Positions 26,791 to 35,029 are shown, counted from the stretch's first letter. The stretch is DNA of 64,000 nt from Pseudomonas vranovensis DSM 16006 (GCF_000425805.1 NZ_AUED01000001.1:496001-560000); one strand, 5' to 3'. Notes: generated by a model from the letters alone, not told the origin. A program made the numbers and translations.

Positions 26791-27288
26791 ATGAGTAACC
26801 ACCTGCTATCCCTCCAGGAACTGGCCGCACCCGAAGGCGTCTGCTATGGCTGCGGTTGTTCCCACCCAAGCGGCTTGCACGTTAAAAGTCATTGGGACGA
26901 GGACGGTATTCACCTGATCTGCCGGCACTCACCGGACAGCACCTTTCTCGGATGGCCGGGGCTGGTGTACGGCGGGCTGCTGGCGATGCTGGTCGACTGC
27001 CATTCCAACTGGACGGCCATGGCTTACCACTACCGCGCCGAAGGCCGTGAACCCGGCAGTCTGCCACGCCTGGACTGCGTGACAGGGCAATTGAGCCTGA
27101 CCTACCTCAAGCCGACACCCATGGGGGTCGAGTTGCTGCTCAAGGCCCGGGTCGAAGGTGAGGTAGGGCGCAAGAGCCGGGTGATCTGCGAGGTGTGGGC
27201 CGGTGATGTGCTGACCGTGACGGCCGACTCGGTGTTCGTGCGGGTCGACACCGAGAAGCTCAAGCACAAGGCCCACGGTCAGGCTTGA
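26791..27288 (+). CDS. PaaI-type hotdog-fold thioesterase
   Basis: A 165-aa hotdog-fold protein, probable acyl-CoA thioesterase. The N-terminal CYGCGCSHPSGLHVK resembles the CFGCG..NP.GL motif of this group, and GWPGLVYGGLLAMLVDCHS is the conserved helix with the G-hhhG-hhD catalytic pattern. An AGGAAG ribosome-binding site sits just before ATG 26791. It is a single gene behind the permease terminator; its acyl substrate is unknown. Confidence 0.85.
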   Translation: MSNHLLSLQELAAPEGVCYGCGCSHPSGLHVKSHWDEDGIHLICRHSPDSTFLGWPGLVYGGLLAMLVDCHSNWTAMAYHYRAEGREPGSLPRLDCVTGQLSLTYLKPTPMGVELLLKARVEGEVGRKSRVICEVWAGDVLTVTADSVFVRVDTEKLKHKAHGQA

Positions 27289-27313
27289 AGCCAATCAAAG
27301 CGGTCGACACGCC

Positions 27314-28462
27314 TCAGCGCAGGGTGTCGACCATCTGTCCCAGGACATCCAGCACGGCGTCAGCCAGATCCTTGGAGCGTCGGCCGTTCCAGCCCGTTTG
27401 CGGGTTGGGGGCGTCATCGTGGTCCTTGAAGGGCATCTCCAGGGTCAGCGACAAGCAGTCGTAGGCCTGGCCGACGCTGTTGGCACCCAGGGTCAGGTTG
27501 GCCTGGCCCGGTGCCGAGCGCGGATAACCGTGAACCTGCTGGAAGTCCACCGTGCGTTTGCACAGGCTGTCGCGGAAGGTTTTCTCCAGTTCAGCCAGGC
27601 GCGGGGTGTAGCCAGGGTTGCCTTCGCAGCCGGCGGTGAACACATGCGGGATTTCTTCGTCGCCGTGTACATCCAGGAACAGGTCGACGCCGTGCTGCTT
27701 CATTTGCGACTGGGCGAAGAACACTTCCGGGCTCTTGTCGATACTTGCGCTCTGCCAGGCGCGGTTGAGGTCCTGGCCGGCGAAATTGGTACGCAGGTGG
27801 CCACGGAAGGCGCCATCGGGGTTCATGTTGGGGATCAAATAAAGGTCGGCTCGCTGGAGCAACGCCTGCAGCGTCGGGTCATTGTGCTCCAGGCGATCGA
27901 TCACGCCTTCCATGAACCATTCAGCCATGTGTTCGCCCGGGTGCTGTTGGGCAATCAGCCACAGCTTGCGTTTGCCGGGCGCACTGTCGCCTGCGCGCAG
28001 CAAGGGAATATCACGACCTTCAATGCTGCGGCCGGTGGCCAACAGTTCGACACCCGGCAAGTGCTTGGCGCGTTCGATCAATTGGTTGTGGCGGGAGCGG
28101 GGGTAGGGCTCGAAATAGGCGAACCAGGCCTGTGGCTGCTCGGCGGCAAGATCAAAGCTCAGGGCTTTGCCATCAAAGCGGGTGGGGACGCGGAACCAGT
28201 GCTGCTGATCGTAGGATGCCACTGCCTGGTAGCCTGTCCACGCCCCGTTATAGGATGACTGGCCGGCGTTCTCCAGGACGAAACCGTGCTGCTGGCCTGG
28301 GGTCAGGCCGCTGGCCTTAAAATGAAACCACTGGAAGTGACCGCTGTGGGTGTCGGGCCGTATAGCCAGGCGGGTCAGGCGCGGGTCACTGGCATCGTTG
28401 ATCAGGATATTGCCGGAATCGAAATCGCAGTCGATATGCAGAGGGGGCAGCGTCACAGTCAT
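27314..28462 (-). CDS. M14-family zinc carboxypeptidase (cytosolic carboxypeptidase-like)
   Basis: A 382-aa cytoplasmic metallocarboxypeptidase. An N-terminal beta-rich domain (about residues 1-125) precedes the peptidase domain. Zinc ligands are in QQHPGEHMAEW and FLDVHGDEE, the substrate-binding asparagine-arginine pair is in GQDLNRAW, and the catalytic glutamate is in LSLTLEMPFKD. This architecture matches the M14 cytosolic carboxypeptidase group, whose eukaryotic members trim polyglutamate side chains. I take ATG 28462; the upstream in-frame ATG 28492 adds ten residues. It has no signal peptide, and its natural substrate in bacteria is unclear. Confidence 0.9.
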   Translation of the reverse strand: MTVTLPPLHIDCDFDSGNILINDASDPRLTRLAIRPDTHSGHFQWFHFKASGLTPGQQHGFVLENAGQSSYNGAWTGYQAVASYDQQHWFRVPTRFDGKALSFDLAAEQPQAWFAYFEPYPRSRHNQLIERAKHLPGVELLATGRSIEGRDIPLLRAGDSAPGKRKLWLIAQQHPGEHMAEWFMEGVIDRLEHNDPTLQALLQRADLYLIPNMNPDGAFRGHLRTNFAGQDLNRAWQSASIDKSPEVFFAQSQMKQHGVDLFLDVHGDEEIPHVFTAGCEGNPGYTPRLAELEKTFRDSLCKRTVDFQQVHGYPRSAPGQANLTLGANSVGQAYDCLSLTLEMPFKDHDDAPNPQTGWNGRRSKDLADAVLDVLGQMVDTLR

Positions 28463-28510
28463 CACCAGGCACCTGTAGAGTTGTTGTGGCACCCACTCTA
28501 CACGCCTGGA

Positions 28511-29023
28511 TCAGGACCAGAAACCGATCGCTGCCAATGCTGCCAGACCCAGGCCTATGGCCACCGAGCAACCGCCCACCGACAAGGCCGCGCGTGGCTC
28601 GCGGTACCAGGCGTCGTGCCCCAGTCGCTGCGCTGGTGCCAGCAAGGTGCGCCAGCGCAGTTCGGTGGCGTGGAAGGCTTCGCGATGTTCGGGGGCGGCG
28701 TCCAGCCAGCGGCGAAAGTCGATGCGCTCGCTGGCCGTCACCTGCGGGCTCTGCAAGCGTACATACCATTGCCCGGCCATGCTCGCGAGGACGTCGCCTT
28801 GCGGGCGTACGCTCTGCAGGGCCTGGTTCATGTGGCGTTCGACAGTCAGTGCTGGCAGGCTCAGGCGTTCGGCGATGCTGGCAAAGCTCAGTTGGTCGAG
28901 GCGGCTGAGGAGGAAGACTTGCTGGACGCGACGCGGCAGCTTCTTCAGGTGTTGCAGCAGGGTGTCGTCCGCAAGGTGCTGGGATTCGGGTTGATGCTCA
29001 AGGGGCAGCAGCAGACGTGTCAT
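28511..29023 (-). CDS. FecI/FecR hybrid: sigma-70 region 4 plus FecR N-terminal domain and one membrane helix
   Basis: An unusual 170-aa protein. Residues about 20-72 form a sigma-70 region-4 HTH (LKKLPRRVQQVFLLSRLDQL, then SIAERLSLPALTVERHMNQA), as in FecI-type iron-responsive sigma factors, but region 2 is absent. Residues about 85-125 are the DUF4880 cytoplasmic domain of FecR anti-sigma factors (ERIDFRRWLDAAPEHREAFH). A single membrane helix ends the protein (GLGLAALAAIGFW), so the periplasmic FecR sensor domain is missing. An AAGGAG ribosome-binding site precedes ATG 29023; a TTG at 29029 is possible. A Fur-like box lies at 29091-29105 and PrrF sits just beyond, so iron control is likely. 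Confidence 0.85.
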   Translation of the reverse strand: MTRLLLPLEHQPESQHLADDTLLQHLKKLPRRVQQVFLLSRLDQLSFASIAERLSLPALTVERHMNQALQSVRPQGDVLASMAGQWYVRLQSPQVTASERIDFRRWLDAAPEHREAFHATELRWRTLLAPAQRLGHDAWYREPRAALSVGGCSVAIGLGLAALAAIGFWS

Positions 29024-29090
29024 GTACAAGCTCCTTGCTCAGAGGGGGAAGGGGGCGTCCTCCGTGACGCTGCAACAGCTTAGTCTTAAC

Positions 29091-29105
29091 GAGATTGATT
29101 CTCAA
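29091..29105 (-). promoter_or_regulatory. Fur-like box upstream of the FecI/FecR hybrid gene
   Basis: GAGATTGATTCTCAA, read on the minus strand, matches the 7-1-7 Fur consensus (TGATAATCATTATCA) at about 11 of 15 positions. It lies 68 bp before the hybrid gene start, a typical promoter position. Confidence 0.5.
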
Positions 29106-29208
29106 GTGCTAATTCTGCAAAGCGCCGTTACATCCTTCACGATGAGACATTCATTTGCTATCATCGCGGCCATTCAAGCAGCACCCGCCTTCATTAGCCT
29201 GAAGAGCC

Positions 29209-29237
29209 AAAAAAAAGACCCGGCAAAAAGCCGGGTC
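29209..29237 (-). terminator. Rho-independent terminator of prrF
   Basis: An 8-bp stem GACCCGGC/GCCGGGTC (29217-29224 and 29230-29237) with a 5-nt loop, followed on the minus strand by eight T residues (29216-29209). Confidence 0.92.
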
Positions 29238-29323
29238 AAAAACCGTGATTAGCCTGATGAGGAGATAATCTGAGAGTCCGACCTAAGGGCTTTCAGTTTA
29301 TCCAACCAGTCTCGCGACCAGTT
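29209..29323 (-). ncRNA. prrF: PrrF iron-responsive small RNA
   Basis: A minus-strand RNA of about 115 nt. Read 5'->3' it begins AACTGGTCGCGAG, carries the conserved antisense core TTATCTCCTCATCAGGC that pairs with mRNAs of iron-containing proteins, then TAATCACGG, and ends in a rho-independent terminator. This is the known layout of Pseudomonas PrrF, the RyhB counterpart, which lowers expression of iron-rich enzymes when iron is scarce. A sigma-70 promoter overlapped by a Fur box lies immediately upstream. Only one copy is in this window, unlike the tandem pair of P. aeruginosa. Confidence 0.93.
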
Positions 29324-29329
29324 GTGAGC

Positions 29330-29358
29330 AATAATAATCGTTATCATTTGCAAGTCAA
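29330..29358 (-). promoter_or_regulatory. prrF promoter with overlapping Fur box
   Basis: On the minus strand: -35 TTGACT (29353-29358), a 16-bp spacer, -10 TATTAT (29331-29336), and a start about 7 nt further at 29323/29324. A Fur box, AATGATAACGATTATTATT (29330-29348), covers the spacer and -10, so Fur-Fe(II) would block transcription when iron is plentiful. Confidence 0.88.
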
Positions 29359-29452
29359 ATGAATTTTCCGTCATTCCGTAAAAAAACTTTACCGAATGCG
29401 CTCCCTCCTTGAATGAGCGGCGCTGGCGCCGTCATTGCAGCGACTTCCCACG

Positions 29453-29797
29453 TTAGCTTTCTGTCCCTCTACACCGCTGTTCGGTGGGCAGGTGTTCGAC
29501 CATGGCCTTGGCCAGGCTGATCATGTGCACCACGGCCAAGGCCAGTTGTCGCGGCCTTCCCTGCAACCCGTTGGCCGACTCGCAGGCGGTGGCTTCGGCA
29601 CACAGCAGCAACTGCACGGCACGTTCGGCCGCTTCAGGGCCGCTGAGGGTTCCTCGCGGAATCAACCAGGGTTCCTCCGCTGTCGGTATCACCGGTGTTG
29701 GATTGAGGTAGAAATCCAGCGCTTTGCGGGCAGCGTCGCTCGTGCTCAGTGCTTCGTTATCCAGGTTGATATCCATTTCAGGAAGTGTCTGTTTCAT
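29453..29797 (-). CDS. DUF6124 (DUF3077-type) protein
   Basis: A 114-aa soluble protein of the Pseudomonas-restricted DUF6124 family. The AARKALDFYLNP segment near residue 30 and the helical segment LSGPEAAERAVQLLLCAEAT are its recognisable features. No function is known. ATG 29797 gives MKQTLPE, the usual family start; an upstream in-frame start at 29812 adds five residues. It is divergent from the CI-like repressor gene, which may control it. Confidence 0.78.
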   Translation of the reverse strand: MKQTLPEMDINLDNEALSTSDAARKALDFYLNPTPVIPTAEEPWLIPRGTLSGPEAAERAVQLLLCAEATACESANGLQGRPRQLALAVVHMISLAKAMVEHLPTEQRCRGTES

Positions 29798-29875
29798 TCG
29801 GCTACCTGCCATATGGGTAAGCGATCTAAGGTAGGCGCGAATAATAATACGTAATGTAGTTGTGACCGCTTTTTA

Positions 29876-29895
29876 AATACTACAATTTGTGTATT
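29876..29895. promoter_or_regulatory. Candidate operator of the CI-like repressor
   Basis: The imperfect 20-bp palindrome AATACTACAATTTGTGTATT lies in the AT-rich gap between the DUF6124 and CI-like genes; an additional TGTAGT (29855-29860)/ACTACA (29879-29884) pair overlaps it. The symmetry and position fit an autoregulatory site. Not verified. Confidence 0.4.
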
Positions 29896-29919
29896 GAACG
29901 TCAGGGAGCAGTCCGTATC

Positions 29920-30591
29920 GTGCCAGCGATGGATAATTGGACTGATCTGGTCAAGGCCAGGATGCGTGAACTCAAAGTCACGCAGGAGAATCTCGCCGAA
30001 CGCATCGGGGTCACCCAGGGTGCAGTCGGGCATTGGTTGCGCGAAGAACGCGAGCCCAGGCTCAGGGTGCTGAACCAGATTCTGATCGAGGTCGGCTTGC
30101 CGCCATTGCAGATGGTGTTTCCCTCGCACACGTCGGAAACCAGCGGCACTTATGGTGTGCTGCCCGGTACATCGGCGGCAACCCTGGACCTGGAGCACCA
30201 GAAGCACGATCTGTATTTTCGCTACCCGATCCTGTCCTGGGATGGCCTGGAGACGATCGAGCCTACAAGGCCTTGCGTGCGCCAGTCGTCGGACCATGTC
30301 GCGTTGGGGCGAACGTTCTGGTTGCCGGTGGAAGGCGATGCGATGACCGCGCCAATGGGCTTGAGTGTGCCGGAGGGCATGCTGATCCTGGTGGATACGG
30401 GCGTGAGCGTCGCGCCGGGCAAGCTGGTGATCGCCCGCTTGCCCGATCGCACGGGCCCGGTTTTTCGCCAACTGATCGAGGAGGGTGGCCAACGCTACCT
30501 GAAACCCCTCAATCCGACGTACCCCAAGGCAGTGTTCACGGCGCAGTGTGAAGTGCTGGGTGTGGTGGTGCAGGCGTTTGTGAGGTTTTGA
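29920..30591 (+). CDS. CI/LexA-like repressor without self-cleavage residues
   Basis: A protein of about 223 aa with the layout of phage CI repressors: an N-terminal HTH (LVKARMRELKVTQENLAERI followed by GVTQGAVGHWLREEREPRL) and a C-terminal S24-like dimerisation domain that aligns closely with lambda CI through EGDAMTAP, VPEGMLILVDTG, PVFRQLIEEGG and PLNPTYP. The catalytic serine (GNSM in CI) is alanine here (GDAM), and the catalytic lysine position (TFKK) is arginine (VFRQ), so RecA-induced self-cleavage should not occur. No phage genes surround it. GTG 29920 and ATG 29929 are both plausible starts. Confidence 0.85.
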   Translation: MPAMDNWTDLVKARMRELKVTQENLAERIGVTQGAVGHWLREEREPRLRVLNQILIEVGLPPLQMVFPSHTSETSGTYGVLPGTSAATLDLEHQKHDLYFRYPILSWDGLETIEPTRPCVRQSSDHVALGRTFWLPVEGDAMTAPMGLSVPEGMLILVDTGVSVAPGKLVIARLPDRTGPVFRQLIEEGGQRYLKPLNPTYPKAVFTAQCEVLGVVVQAFVRF

Positions 30592-30595
30592 ACGG

Positions 30596-30646
30596 CATCG
30601 CGGGACAAGTTCGCTCCTACAGTAGGAGCGAACTTGTCCCGCGATG
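30596..30646. terminator. Perfect 24-bp palindrome between convergent genes
   Basis: Arms 30596-30619 and 30623-30646 are perfectly complementary over 24 bp with loop CAG; the arm contains CGCGGGACAAGTTCGCTCC, a Pseudomonas REP-family sequence. Lying between the CI-like gene and the liuD stop, it can terminate both transcripts. Confidence 0.85.
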
Positions 30647-30651
30647 TGTTT

Positions 30652-32607
30652 TCAGTCTTCTTGCAGCTCCACCAGCACAGCCCCTTCACTGACCATCTCG
30701 CCTTCCTGGCAAAACAGCGCCTTGACCGTCCCGGCGTGCGCTGCGCGAATGCTGTGTTCCATCTTCATGGCTTCCAGCACCACCAATTGAGCACCCGCTT
30801 CAACCGTCTGCCCTACCTCGACCAATACCCGCACGATACTGCCGTTCATGGGCGCACTCAGGCCGCCCTGGTGGCTGTGACTGGCATCGGCCTCGGCAAT
30901 CGGGTCAAACGGGGTCACCGCGTGCAGCTCGCCGTCCCACTGCAGATAGAGGGTGGTGCCGCGACGGATTGCCAAGTGCCGACGGCGCAGGCCATCCTGC
31001 TCGATCACTAGCTGTTCGCCGTCCAGTGTCAGCGTTGGCGCAGCCGCATGACTGAGCCCCACGGCCTGGTCCTGGCCGTTGCAATTCAAGTGCAGGCTGA
31101 TGTGCGCCGGCACGCCCAGGCGCAAGCCCGCGTTTGCCGCCCAGGGCGAGTGGCGATCATCGCCACGGTGCTGGACCGGCTGGCTCTGAATCCAGGCTTC
31201 AGCCGCGGCCTGCCAGAACGCAGCGGGCAGTGGCTGGGTGGCTGGCAACAACTGTTCCTGATAGCGCGGGATGAAACCGGTATCGAGCTCGGCCTCGGCG
31301 AACGCCGGGTGCGCAAGGATCCGCCGCAGAAACGCGATGTTGGTTTTCAGCCCGCCAATGGCGAACTCATCGAGCATCGCCAGCAAGCGCAGGCGTGCCT
31401 GTTCGCGGGTCTGGCCCCAGGCGATCAGCTTGCCCAGCATCGGGTCGTAGAACGGCGAGATGCTGTCGCCTTCACTGACGCCACTGTCGACCCGGCGCCC
31501 TTCACCCGGCGCCGACTCGCGGTACAGCACCAGTTGCCCGGTAGCAGGGAGGAAGTCGTTGGCGGGGTCTTCTGCGTACAGGCGTACTTCGATGGCGTGG
31601 CCATTGAGCGGCACTTGTTCCTGGGTGATCGGCAATGGCTCGCCGCAAGCCACGCGGATCTGCCAGGCCACCAGGTCCAGGCCGGTAATGGCTTCGGTCA
31701 CCGGGTGCTCCACCTGCAGGCGGGTGTTCATTTCCATGAAGAAGAATTCGCCGCGGGCATCGAGCAGGAATTCGACGGTACCGGCGCCGACATAACCAAT
31801 GGCCTGGGCGGCCTTGACCGCCGCTTCGCCCATGGCCTGGCGCTGGGCTGGGCTCAGGCCTGGTGCTGGGGCCTCCTCGACGACTTTCTGGTGGCGGCGC
31901 TGGATCGAGCAGTCGCGCTCATTGAGGTACAGGCAGTTGCCGTGCTGGTCGGCGAATACCTGGATCTCTACGTGACGCGGCTTGAGTACGTACTTCTCCA
32001 CCAGCATGCGCGCATCGCCAAACGACGACTGCGCTTCACGCTGGGCCGAGGCCAGGGCTTCGGCCAGCTGGCTTTCGCTTTCGACCACCTTCATGCCCTT
32101 GCCGCCACCCCCGGCGGTGGCCTTGAGCAGCACCGGGTAGCCGATGGACTCGGCGGCAGCGCGGAAGGTTTCCAGGTCCTGGGCTTCACCGTGGTAGCCC
32201 GGCACCAGGGGGACGCCGGCTTGCTCCATCAGGGCCTTGGCGGCCGACTTGCTGCCCATCGCGTCGATAGCGCTGGCCGGCGGGCCGAGGAAGATCAGCC
32301 CGGCCGCTTCGATGGCACGGGCGAAGCCCGCGTTCTCCGACAGGAAGCCGTAACCCGGGTGAATCGCCTGGGCGCCGCTGGCCTTGGCCGCGGCCAGCAG
32401 CTTGTCGATGTCCAGGTAGCTTTCGGCGGCCTTGGCTCCACCCAGGTCAACGCGGATATCGGCTTCACGGCTGTGCCGCGCTTCACGGTCGATGGCGCTG
32501 TGTACGGCCACGGTGGTCAGGCCCAGGGCCTTGGCGGTGCGCATCACCCGGCAAGCGATCTCGCCGCGGTTGGCAACCAGCAGGGTAGTCAATGGCGTGC
32601 GGGTCAT
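30652..32607 (-). CDS. liuD: 3-Methylcrotonyl-CoA carboxylase, alpha (biotin) subunit
   Basis: A 651-aa biotin carboxylase plus biotin carrier protein for leucine/isovalerate breakdown. It carboxylates its own biotin with ATP and bicarbonate for transfer to 3-methylcrotonyl-CoA. Seen: VANRGEIACRVMRTAKALG at the start, the ATP-grasp loop KATAGGGGKGM near residue 160, EMNTRLQVEHPVTE near 290, and the biotin site VLEAMKMEHSI near the C-terminus. It is the last gene of liuABCD and overlaps liuC by 4 bp. Confidence 0.95.
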   Translation of the reverse strand: MTRTPLTTLLVANRGEIACRVMRTAKALGLTTVAVHSAIDREARHSREADIRVDLGGAKAAESYLDIDKLLAAAKASGAQAIHPGYGFLSENAGFARAIEAAGLIFLGPPASAIDAMGSKSAAKALMEQAGVPLVPGYHGEAQDLETFRAAAESIGYPVLLKATAGGGGKGMKVVESESQLAEALASAQREAQSSFGDARMLVEKYVLKPRHVEIQVFADQHGNCLYLNERDCSIQRRHQKVVEEAPAPGLSPAQRQAMGEAAVKAAQAIGYVGAGTVEFLLDARGEFFFMEMNTRLQVEHPVTEAITGLDLVAWQIRVACGEPLPITQEQVPLNGHAIEVRLYAEDPANDFLPATGQLVLYRESAPGEGRRVDSGVSEGDSISPFYDPMLGKLIAWGQTREQARLRLLAMLDEFAIGGLKTNIAFLRRILAHPAFAEAELDTGFIPRYQEQLLPATQPLPAAFWQAAAEAWIQSQPVQHRGDDRHSPWAANAGLRLGVPAHISLHLNCNGQDQAVGLSHAAAPTLTLDGEQLVIEQDGLRRRHLAIRRGTTLYLQWDGELHAVTPFDPIAEADASHSHQGGLSAPMNGSIVRVLVEVGQTVEAGAQLVVLEAMKMEHSIRAAHAGTVKALFCQEGEMVSEGAVLVELQED

Positions 32608-33428
32608 GGGCGCGGCTCCTTGTTCGACGGTTCGCCCTGCCAGGCGGGTGTGCGTTTTTCCAGGAAGGCGCGCAAGCCTTCCTGGCCCTCGGGGCTCACG
32701 CGGATACGGGCGATGGCATTCTCGCAGTAGCGGCGCAGGGCAGGGGTCAGCTCGCCGTGACCCACTTCACGCAGCAACTCTTTGCTGGCACGCATGGCCT
32801 GGGGGCTGTTGAGCAGCAGGTTGTCGATCCACAGTTCGACCTGTTGCTCAAGCTCGGCGGCCGGGTACGCCTCGGCCAGCAAGCCCAGTTCACGGGCGCG
32901 CTCGCCACTGAAGCGCTCGGCGGTCAGGGCATAGCGACGTGCGGCGCGCTCGCCCATGGCCTGTACCACGAACGGGCTGATCACCGCAGGCGCCAGGCCG
33001 ATGCGTACTTCCGACAGGCACAGTTGTGCCTCGCGGGTGCCGATGGCCATGTCGCAGCAACTGATCAGGCCCAGTGCGCCGCCAAAGGCTGCGCCCTGGA
33101 CCACGGCCAGAGTCGGTACCTTGAGCTTGGCCAGGTTGTACATCAGCTCTGCCAGCTCGCGGGCATCGTCCAGGTTGGTGTTGTAGTCAAGCGCTGCCGA
33201 TTGCTGCATCCAGGCCAGGTCGGCGCCTGCGCTGAAATGCCGGCCACGGCCGCGCAGCAGGACGAAGCGCAAGCTGGCGTCGGCGGCGATCTGGTCGATG
33301 GCCAGGATCAGCTCGCGGATCATCTGGGCGTTGAAGGCGTTGTTCTTGTCTTCCCGGCTCAGCCACAGGGTGGCGAAACCACGGGAGTCCTTGTTCAGTT
33401 CAAGGGTAGTGAAGTCGCTCATGCTCAC
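32604..33428 (-). CDS. liuC: 3-Methylglutaconyl-CoA hydratase
   Basis: A 274-aa enoyl-CoA hydratase/isomerase-family enzyme that hydrates 3-methylglutaconyl-CoA to HMG-CoA in the leucine pathway. The crotonase fold motifs [16 protein letters not shown] and [20 protein letters not shown] form the oxyanion hole region. It overlaps liuB and liuD by 4 bp each, as expected for one operon. Assignment to the leucine pathway rests on this placement. Confidence 0.93.
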   Translation of the reverse strand: MSMSDFTTLELNKDSRGFATLWLSREDKNNAFNAQMIRELILAIDQIAADASLRFVLLRGRGRHFSAGADLAWMQQSAALDYNTNLDDARELAELMYNLAKLKVPTLAVVQGAAFGGALGLISCCDMAIGTREAQLCLSEVRIGLAPAVISPFVVQAMGERAARRYALTAERFSGERARELGLLAEAYPAAELEQQVELWIDNLLLNSPQAMRASKELLREVGHGELTPALRRYCENAIARIRVSPEGQEGLRAFLEKRTPAWQGEPSNKEPRP

Positions 33429-35029
33429 ATCCGGAAAATGCCGAAACGGCTTTGTTCGATCGGTGCGTTGAGGGCTGCGGACAATGCCAGGCCCAGTACG
33501 TCGCGGGTTTGTGCCGGGTCGATGACGCCGTCATCCCACAGGCGGGCGCTGGAGTAGTACGGGTGGCCCTGGTGTTCGTACTGATCGAGGATCGGCTGCT
33601 TGAGCCGTGCCTCGTCCTCGGCGCTGAACGGCTGGCCGCTACGCTCGCTCTGCTCGCGCTTGACCTGGGCCAGCACGCCGGCGGCTTGTTCGGCGCCCAT
33701 GACACCGATGCGTGCATTGGGCCACATCCACAGGAACCGTGGGTCGTAGGCGCGGCCGCACATGCCGTAGTTGCCGGCACCGAAACTGCCACCGATGATC
33801 ACGGTGAACTTCGGTACCCGGGCACAGGCCACGGCGGTCACCAGTTTGGCGCCATGCTTGGCGATACCGCCGGCTTCGTACTTCTGACCCACCATGAAGC
33901 CGGTGATGTTCTGCAAAAACAGCAAGGGAATGCCGCGCTGGCAGGCCAGTTCGATAAAGTGCGCGCCTTTTTGCGCAGCCTCCGCGAACAGGATGCCGTT
34001 GTTGGCCAGGATGGCGATCGGGTAACCGTGCAGGTGGGCAAAGCCGCACACCAAAGTGGTGCCGAACAGTGCCTTGAACTCGTCGAACACCGAACCGTCC
34101 ACCAGGCGGGCAATCACCTCGCGCACATCGAACGGTTGCTTGGCATCGGCCGGCACCACGCCGTACAGCTCCTGGGCGTCGTACAGCGGCGCGATCGGTG
34201 CCCGTTGCTGCAAGGTGCCGAGCTTCTGCCAGTTGAGGTTGGCCACGCAGCGCCGAGCGATGGCCAGGGCGTGTTCGTCGTTGTCGGCATAGTGGTCGGC
34301 CACGCCGCTGGTCTTGCAATGTACATCGGCACCGCCCAGGTCCTCGGCGCTGACCACTTCACCGGTGGCCGCCTTGACCAGCGGCGGGCCGGCCAGAAAG
34401 ATCGTGGCCTGCTGGCGCACCATGATCGCTTCGTCGGCCATGGCTGGCACATAGGCGCCGCCTGCAGTGCATGAACCCATGACCACGGCGATCTGCGGAA
34501 TGCCCAAGGCACTCATGTTGGCCTGGTTGAAGAAAATTCGCCCGAAGTGCTCGCGGTCCGGGAACACCTCGTCCTGGCGCGGCAGGTTGGCACCGCCGGA
34601 GTCCACCAGGTACAGGCAGGGCAGGCGGTTCTGCAAGGCGATGGCCTGGGCACGCAGGTGCTTTTTTACCGTCAGCGGGTAGTAGGAGCCGCCTTTGACC
34701 GTGGCGTCGTTGGCCACGATCATGCATTCGACGCCTTCGACTCGGCCGATGCCGGCAATCACGCCTGCTGCCGGTACGTCCTCGCCGTACACCTCATGTG
34801 CGGCCAACTGGCCGATTTCCAGGAACGGCGAACCGGCGTCGAGCAAGTGGTCGATGCGATCGCGCGGCAGCAATTTGCCTCGCGAGGTGTGCCGCTCCTG
34901 GGCCTTGTGGCCGCCGCCCTGGTGGACCTTGGCCAGCAGCGTGCGAAGGCCCTGGACTTGCTCAAGCATGGCCGCGCTGTTCTGGGCGAACTCGGGAGCG
35001 CGGGGGTTCAAATGGGATTTCAGAATCAT
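33425..35029 (-). CDS. liuB: 3-Methylcrotonyl-CoA carboxylase, beta (carboxyltransferase) subunit
   Basis: A 534-aa carboxyltransferase that moves the carboxyl group from biotin on LiuD to 3-methylcrotonyl-CoA. It has the two crotonase-like CoA carboxyltransferase domains; [20 protein letters not shown] and [20 protein letters not shown] mark the first, and [20 protein letters not shown] with [10 protein letters not shown] the second. ATG 35029 ([14 protein letters not shown]) is the family start; an in-frame ATG at 35059 adds ten residues. A hairpin-forming sequence separates it from liuA by 109 bp. Confidence 0.95.
   Translation of the reverse strand: MILKSHLNPRAPEFAQNSAAMLEQVQGLRTLLAKVHQGGGHKAQERHTSRGKLLPRDRIDHLLDAGSPFLEIGQLAAHEVYGEDVPAAGVIAGIGRVEGVECMIVANDATVKGGSYYPLTVKKHLRAQAIALQNRLPCLYLVDSGGANLPRQDEVFPDREHFGRIFFNQANMSALGIPQIAVVMGSCTAGGAYVPAMADEAIMVRQQATIFLAGPPLVKAATGEVVSAEDLGGADVHCKTSGVADHYADNDEHALAIARRCVANLNWQKLGTLQQRAPIAPLYDAQELYGVVPADAKQPFDVREVIARLVDGSVFDEFKALFGTTLVCGFAHLHGYPIAILANNGILFAEAAQKGAHFIELACQRGIPLLFLQNITGFMVGQKYEAGGIAKHGAKLVTAVACARVPKFTVIIGGSFGAGNYGMCGRAYDPRFLWMWPNARIGVMGAEQAAGVLAQVKREQSERSGQPFSAEDEARLKQPILDQYEHQGHPYYSSARLWDDGVIDPAQTRDVLGLALSAALNAPIEQSRFGIFRM

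Noticed and set aside
29022-29252. Plus-strand open frame of 76 codons across the prrF terminator
   Set aside because: It runs through the Fur-like box and prrF terminator on the opposite strand, with no ribosome-binding site or protein similarity.
29920-30591. Prophage remnant around the CI-like repressor
   Set aside because: No integrase, excisionase, structural or attachment-site sequences are nearby; the flanks are ordinary chromosomal genes.
30596-30646. Transposon end or attachment site
   Set aside because: A single perfect palindrome with REP-family arms and no transposase or target duplication; better read as a terminator/REP element.
31048-32730. Plus-strand open frame of 560 codons opposite liuD
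   Set aside because: Reverse-frame shadow of a complete biotin carboxylase gene.
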